A stretch of 64,000 nt of DNA, taken from NCBI RefSeq assembly GCF_044763875.1, contig NZ_JBIWGZ010000007.1, positions 1 to 64,000 on the forward strand, written 5' to 3'. A program made the position numbers and the translations under genes. The notes under the pieces are model-generated. The model was given only the letters and a program-made list of their open reading frames with translations, was not told where the DNA came from and did not search any database. Source of the stretch: Rummeliibacillus sp044763875 (GTDB taxonomy: Bacteria > Bacillota > Bacilli > Bacillales_A > Planococcaceae). Of the stretch, positions 60,020 to 64,000 are shown one piece after another; positions within the stretch are counted from its first letter, which is position 1; the number at the start of each line of letters is the position of its first letter.

Positions 60020-60673
60020 TTACGAATTTTTCTTTTGTGCTTGGCGGAAAAGTTCCTTTGTTTTAAATCCTTGTCCTAAAATGTCCTTCATTTCTTCTAG
60101 TCGATTCTTTTGTGTGTCTTCTCTTTTGGCACTGTATACGTAACGTGCCCAATCTTTTTGATAGCCTGGTGTCAGTGATTCATAAAAAGAGAGTATCTTT
60201 GGGTCTGTTGATAAAGTTTCCTTTAGCTGTGGAATCATTTGGATATAATCATCGACACATTGGCTTTTGGCTGTTTTTTTCTTACCTTTTTGCTTGCTAT
60301 CAACTTTGATAGATAGAATGGAGAATGTGTCATCTAACGAAGATAGGGTGGCAAATTTATAGTCGCTACCTGCAATATATTTTTGTTCATCAACTGTTAT
60401 AGCTGGGAATATCGCATCACGATGGATGTAGGTATCATATGTTTTGTTGCCTTTTTTAGGGTAGACAAAGAATAGATAGCCTTGCTCAGTAACCATTTGA
60501 TGATCAATGCAATGTTGTAAATAAGTGGTTAGTTCTTCGATTGAAAAGACAAATGCAATAACACGATCAAAAGGTTTAGTTGTAGCTGGTACGACACCTT
60601 CTAATAAGAAAGTATCGGGCGCGTTATGAATATGGATTTTTGTGCTTTCAGTTAGTTTAAATTTTGAGTTCAT
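60020..60673 (-). CDS. YdeI/OmpD-associated family protein
   Basis: 217 residues. The C-terminal YdeI helical domain is clear (LSFYESLTPGYQKDWARYVY, then NRLEEMKDILGQGFKTKELF), preceded by a barrel-like N-terminal domain (about 5-95). Distant relative of 14809-15396, sharing only the C-terminal part. Ribosome site AAAGGAGG. Operon with the PhnB-like gene. Confidence 0.88.
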   Translation of the reverse strand: MNSKFKLTESTKIHIHNAPDTFLLEGVVPATTKPFDRVIAFVFSIEELTTYLQHCIDHQMVTEQGYLFFVYPKKGNKTYDTYIHRDAIFPAITVDEQKYIAGSDYKFATLSSLDDTFSILSIKVDSKQKGKKKTAKSQCVDDYIQMIPQLKETLSTDPKILSFYESLTPGYQKDWARYVYSAKREDTQKNRLEEMKDILGQGFKTKELFRQAQKKNS

Positions 60674-60822
60674 GATAGACCTCCTTTGATGATATTATGC
60701 CATAAATGTTTGTAAATTCCTTGTCATTATATTTTAATTTCTATGTAATTCTTTTCCTTTACGTTTAGATATAATAAAAAGGGGAAGCGTAAGTATAGAT
60801 AGACAAAAAAGAGGTGCAGCGA

Positions 60823-61722
60823 ATGAAATATTCTAAACAAATTTTAAGTTGTATGCTAGCTGTGGGATTATTGAGTGCTTGTTCTGCAAATACCACGAAA
60901 AACGTTGAAAATAATACAGATAATCCAATAGAAAAGCATGAACAAACAGATCAGGGCAAAGCTAAGGTAGAAACGAACGGAGAAACTACTAACACTGAAA
61001 CCGAACAAACAGTAGATGAACAAGCAACTGCAGATGATCCATCAACTGATCAAACTACAAATTCAAATGACAATAATCAAACTGAAAAAAATGCAAACGA
61101 TCAAGCGAAAATCATCAAGTCTATTAAAAAACAACTAAAAACGAAGTTACCTGTGTCGCTCCCAAGTCAACTTCCATTAAAAGATGGAAAGTATTTAACT
61201 GCGACAACAAAAATAGAAAAAAACAAATATACAATTGTATTTTATGAAAGCGATAAAGAAGTACCAGTAAATGATTCATCTTTAAAGAAGGCTCCAAAAA
61301 ATTCGATGATTGCTAAATATAAAGTAGTGAAATACAGCAGCTTAGAAAAGGCGAATGAGCAAATTAGCTTTGAAGACTTTAGTAAAGTCGGCGGGCAAAA
61401 GATGAATCTGGGACATAATATTATTGGCTATCAAGATGCAGGAGCAGGAGCATTATGGACCAGTTGGAACGAAGGGCGCTGGGCGATTGCTACTCATACA
61501 AGAACAACTAAACCAGAATTAGGACTTGAATTGGCGAAGCAAGCAGTGGACTATTTAGAAAAAAATACATTACCTATACCAAAACCTAATGGTTCCATTC
61601 GTTTAGATGCAATTAAATCAACAGAAAATAATGTTAAATGGCAAAATAAAAACATCGTGTATTCGATTGAGAAAGTAAAAGATCCAATCGATGCTTTGAA
61701 AATTGCAACATCAATGGAATAA
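60823..61722 (+). CDS. lipoprotein of unknown function
   Basis: 299 residues. Signal peptide with lipobox LSAC (Cys about 21) marks attachment to the outer face of the membrane. A long Thr/Asn/Glu/Gln-rich linker follows (about 25-95), then a folded domain (about 100-299; segments LPVSLPSQLPLKDGKYLTAT, GHNIIGYQDAGAGALWTSWN and LGLELAKQAVDYLEKNTLP). Resembles uncharacterised Bacillus lipoproteins; no enzyme motif. ATG at 60823 follows AAGAGGTG. Confidence 0.85.
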   Translation: MKYSKQILSCMLAVGLLSACSANTTKNVENNTDNPIEKHEQTDQGKAKVETNGETTNTETEQTVDEQATADDPSTDQTTNSNDNNQTEKNANDQAKIIKSIKKQLKTKLPVSLPSQLPLKDGKYLTATTKIEKNKYTIVFYESDKEVPVNDSSLKKAPKNSMIAKYKVVKYSSLEKANEQISFEDFSKVGGQKMNLGHNIIGYQDAGAGALWTSWNEGRWAIATHTRTTKPELGLELAKQAVDYLEKNTLPIPKPNGSIRLDAIKSTENNVKWQNKNIVYSIEKVKDPIDALKIATSME

Positions 61723-61829
61723 GATATAATGCGCATCGTGGTTAAGAGAAAATATTACATAAATAAATCTGGTGTGCTATAATCTTCTAAATATTTAGGT
61801 GCTGTTAAATAAACAAAGGGGGGATATGT

Positions 61830-62333
61830 TTGCACATTAGGCTGTTAAAAGAATCAGATGCTAGGGCATACCGAGAGCTGAGGCTAGAGGCATTACAAGA
61901 TAGTCCTGAAGCTTTTGCTACTACATATGAAGACGAACTAAAAAAGCCGTTGGAAGACTATAGAAGTAGGCTTAGTCGAAGGGGATTTTGGATTTTTGGT
62001 GCTTTTGAGAATGATAAACTTGTTGGTGTTGTTACACTAATTAGAGAACAAGGACGTAAATTGCAACACCGCTCATCTATTGTTGCAATGTATGTAACAT
62101 CAGAAGGTCGTAGAAATGGGATAGGAAAATATTTAATGCAATCGGCAATTCATCATGCGAAGCAAACAAAGGGAATTGAGCAAATTTATCTTTCTGTCGT
62201 AACCACCAATACAGCTGCAATCGGTCTATATCTATCGTTAGGTTTTGAAATATATGCAACGGAAAAAAGAGCTATGAAATTCGGTGAATCAACATACTGG
62301 GATGAATATCATATGGTTCTGTACTTAACTTAG
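61830..62333 (+). CDS. GNAT family N-acetyltransferase
   Basis: 167 residues. Motif A VAMYVTSEGRRNGIGKYLMQ, motif B NTAAIGLYLSLGFEIYATEKRA, DEYHMVLYL at the end. TTG start behind AAAGGGGGGA. Acceptor unknown. First of a closely spaced series with the next two genes. Confidence 0.93.
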   Translation: MHIRLLKESDARAYRELRLEALQDSPEAFATTYEDELKKPLEDYRSRLSRRGFWIFGAFENDKLVGVVTLIREQGRKLQHRSSIVAMYVTSEGRRNGIGKYLMQSAIHHAKQTKGIEQIYLSVVTTNTAAIGLYLSLGFEIYATEKRAMKFGESTYWDEYHMVLYLT

Positions 62334-62348
62334 ACTATGGGGAAAAGT

Positions 62349-62591
62349 ATGAATATGAAATTTATCGAATTTGGAATTGGGAATACGTGGTTTATTCGTA
62401 CAGAAACGGAGTTTGAAGACGGTACGGAAAATGAAGAAAGGGGCATTGTCGGTCCTATTCATTTTCAATCCGCGTATATAAGGATTTGGATAAGAAAGAC
62501 AGTAATTATTTTGGATTTAAAAGATGGTTTTAAAAAAACGAAGAAAAATCGAAATACATTTAAAATCATTTTCGGTATTGTGAGTCTTTGA
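62349..62591 (+). CDS. DUF3977 family protein
   Basis: 80 residues. KFIEFGIGNTWFIRTETEFE is the family signature; the remainder is beta-rich and basic. Function unknown. Starts at 62349 or 62355 are both possible behind GGGGAAAAG; ATG 62337 directly after the GNAT stop lacks a ribosome site. Confidence 0.8.
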   Translation: MNMKFIEFGIGNTWFIRTETEFEDGTENEERGIVGPIHFQSAYIRIWIRKTVIILDLKDGFKKTKKNRNTFKIIFGIVSL

Positions 62592-62620
62592 TGAATCTAA
62601 TTCTGAAAGGAACAGTACAG

Positions 62621-63178
62621 ATGACAATTATTTATTTTGTTCGCCATGCACATGCGACTTATACGCCGGATGAAATGGGAAGACCTCTTTCAGAGCAAGG
62701 GTTGCGTTCTGCGGATATGATGACAGAGCTTTTAGCTAAAGAAGAGATCGACTTAGTTATTGCTAGCCCATATAAGCGTGCGATTCAAACGGTCGAAGGA
62801 CTAGCAAAAAGAATTGGGAGAGATGTTCGTATCTATCCTGACTTCCGTGAACGTTTGCTAACTGTAGAACCTGTAGAGAATTTTGAAAAGGCAATATTTA
62901 AAGTATGGACTAATCCATCCTTCTCATTTTCAGGAGGAGAATCTAACATCGAAGCGCAAAAACGCGGAGTTGAAGCTACGCTTGAAGTACTTGCACAGTA
63001 TGAAGAGGAAAGAATAGTAATCGGTACACATGGTAATTTAATGGTGCTCATTATGCAATATTTTGATAAGCGTTTTGATTTTTCATTTTGGCAGCAGTTA
63101 GCCATGCCGGAAATTTATAAAATTGAATTTAAACGGAATAACTTAAAGTCAGTAGAACGATTATGGATCGAATCTTAA
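62621..63178 (+). CDS. histidine phosphatase family protein
   Basis: 185 residues. RHG-type motif YFVRHAHATY (phosphoacceptor His about 9), SPYKRAIQTVEGLA for phosphate binding, and second His in IGTHGNLMVL. Phosphoglycerate-mutase-like fold; substrate unknown. ATG at 62621 follows GAAAGGAAC; the frame is open from 62588. Confidence 0.93.
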   Translation: MTIIYFVRHAHATYTPDEMGRPLSEQGLRSADMMTELLAKEEIDLVIASPYKRAIQTVEGLAKRIGRDVRIYPDFRERLLTVEPVENFEKAIFKVWTNPSFSFSGGESNIEAQKRGVEATLEVLAQYEEERIVIGTHGNLMVLIMQYFDKRFDFSFWQQLAMPEIYKIEFKRNNLKSVERLWIES

Positions 63179-63262
63179 AAAGATAGCTCCTAATATAAAA
63201 TATGAATCTATGTCAATTCCTCTTGATTTCTGTTATAAATAAGTAGTATTGGGGGAATTACT

Positions 63263-63970
63263 TTGAGCAAATATCGAACATTATTATTTGATGTAGATGA
63301 TACATTATTAGATTTTTCTGCAGCAGAGGATGAGGCCCTACATCGTCTATTTGCTGAAAATGGTCTGGACTTAACAGAAGAAGTTGAAAATTGTTATAAA
63401 GAGATTAACAGTGGCTTGTGGTCTGCATTTGAACGAGGAGAAATTTCTCGTGAAGAAATTGTTGATACACGTTTTAGCCTTCTTTTTAAAGAGTATGGTA
63501 AGGAAGTTGATGGTAAACAGTTAGGTGAACGCTATCAACAATTATTATCAGAAAATCATGATTTTATTGATGGCGCATCTGAGTTAATCCATCGTTTAGC
63601 ATCTCAGTTTGATCTTTATATTGTGACAAATGGAGTAACGAAAACACAATATAAACGATTAAAGGATTCAGGTTTATATCCATTATTCAAAGATATCTTT
63701 GTTTCGGAGGATACGGGGTATCAAAAACCGATGAAGGAATACTTTGACTATGTATTTGCGCGAATCCCAACATGTGATCTAGCATCAACTTTGATCGTAG
63801 GAGATTCTCTTTCATCCGATATAAAGGGTGGTTTAAATGCTGGAATAGATACATGCTGGTTTAATCCACATCATAAAGTGAATAAAATTTCGGTTCAACC
63901 AATGTATGAAATCGAACGTTTGGAAGACTTACATGATATTGTTAAAGAACAACCTATTATTTCAAAATAA
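63263..63970 (+). CDS. HAD-superfamily pyrimidine nucleotidase, YjjG/YfnB type
   Basis: 235 residues. Motif I DVDDTLLDF (nucleophile Asp at about 10), motif II VTNGVT, motif III Lys in YQKPMKEYF and motif IV IVGDSLSSDI. YjjG-type enzymes dephosphorylate non-canonical pyrimidine nucleotides. TTG start behind GGGGGAA. The window ends 30 bases after the stop. Confidence 0.94.
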   Translation: MSKYRTLLFDVDDTLLDFSAAEDEALHRLFAENGLDLTEEVENCYKEINSGLWSAFERGEISREEIVDTRFSLLFKEYGKEVDGKQLGERYQQLLSENHDFIDGASELIHRLASQFDLYIVTNGVTKTQYKRLKDSGLYPLFKDIFVSEDTGYQKPMKEYFDYVFARIPTCDLASTLIVGDSLSSDIKGGLNAGIDTCWFNPHHKVNKISVQPMYEIERLEDLHDIVKEQPIISK

Positions 63971-64000
63971 ATATAATTTAAAATAACTGCATCAACTTTG

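Overview
This is a low-GC Gram-positive chromosomal segment. The gene content and order (an rrn-linked tRNA cluster, then arginase, sigW-rsiW, cdaA-cdaR-glmM and glmS with its ribozyme) point to Bacillales. The TTG/GTG start use, the AT-rich spacers and the GC-rich palindromic repeats suggest a Lysinibacillus-like member of the Planococcaceae/Caryophanaceae. That placement is inference; no species can be read from the window.

Layout. 1-1125: the 3' end of a 5S rRNA gene and seven tRNAs (Asn, Thr, Glu, Val, Tyr, Gln, Lys) ending in a terminator. 1697-10314: rocF; the envelope-stress sigma factor sigW with its anti-sigma gene, preceded by a textbook ECF promoter; the c-di-AMP cyclase operon cdaA-cdaR-glmM; and glmS behind a glmS ribozyme. 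c-di-AMP synthesis and the first committed steps of cell-wall amino sugar synthesis are thus side by side. 10670-17672: a chemoreceptor, a CLC-type channel without the gating glutamate, a YdeI-like protein, a secreted protein made of three nearly identical 89-residue repeats, and a methyltransferase. 17829-26411: two paralogous BcrAB-like ABC transporter modules, each with its own two-component system. The first ends in a 26-residue membrane micropeptide and has a frameshifted ATPase; the second carries a DUF4097 protein.

26483-41561: a LOG protein, a MazG-like enzyme, BrnQ, a BmrA-like exporter, 3-methyladenine glycosylase, two isochorismatase-fold proteins of different chemistry, small membrane proteins, a MerR regulator, several GNAT enzymes, and a SulP-ArsR pair with three 16-bp-phased repeats over its promoter. 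41645-45010: aminopeptidase and a short methionyl-tRNA synthetase under a Met T-box. 45234-49884: polysaccharide deacetylase, FMN reductase, GNAT, LysR, methyltransferase and a YycE-like protein. 49947-53117: two tandem TPP riboswitches, each with its own terminator, controlling the thiamine salvage operon tenA-thiM-thiD-thiE. 53221-63970: a metallo-hydrolase/TetR operon with two phased operators, a HIT protein, a DoxX-like gene that seems to start at ATT, two DinB-fold proteins, a second TetR with matching operators on both sides, a lipoprotein, GNAT, DUF3977, a histidine phosphatase and a YjjG-type HAD phosphatase.

Most of the window is ordinary housekeeping and accessory Bacillales content. 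I do not see a clear new multi-gene defence or biosynthetic system. The best candidates for something undescribed are small: the 26-aa peptide closing the ABC module, the ATT and possible ATA starts, the duplicated TetR operator layouts, the SulP iterons and the repeat protein. No CRISPR array, intact insertion sequence or prophage is visible.
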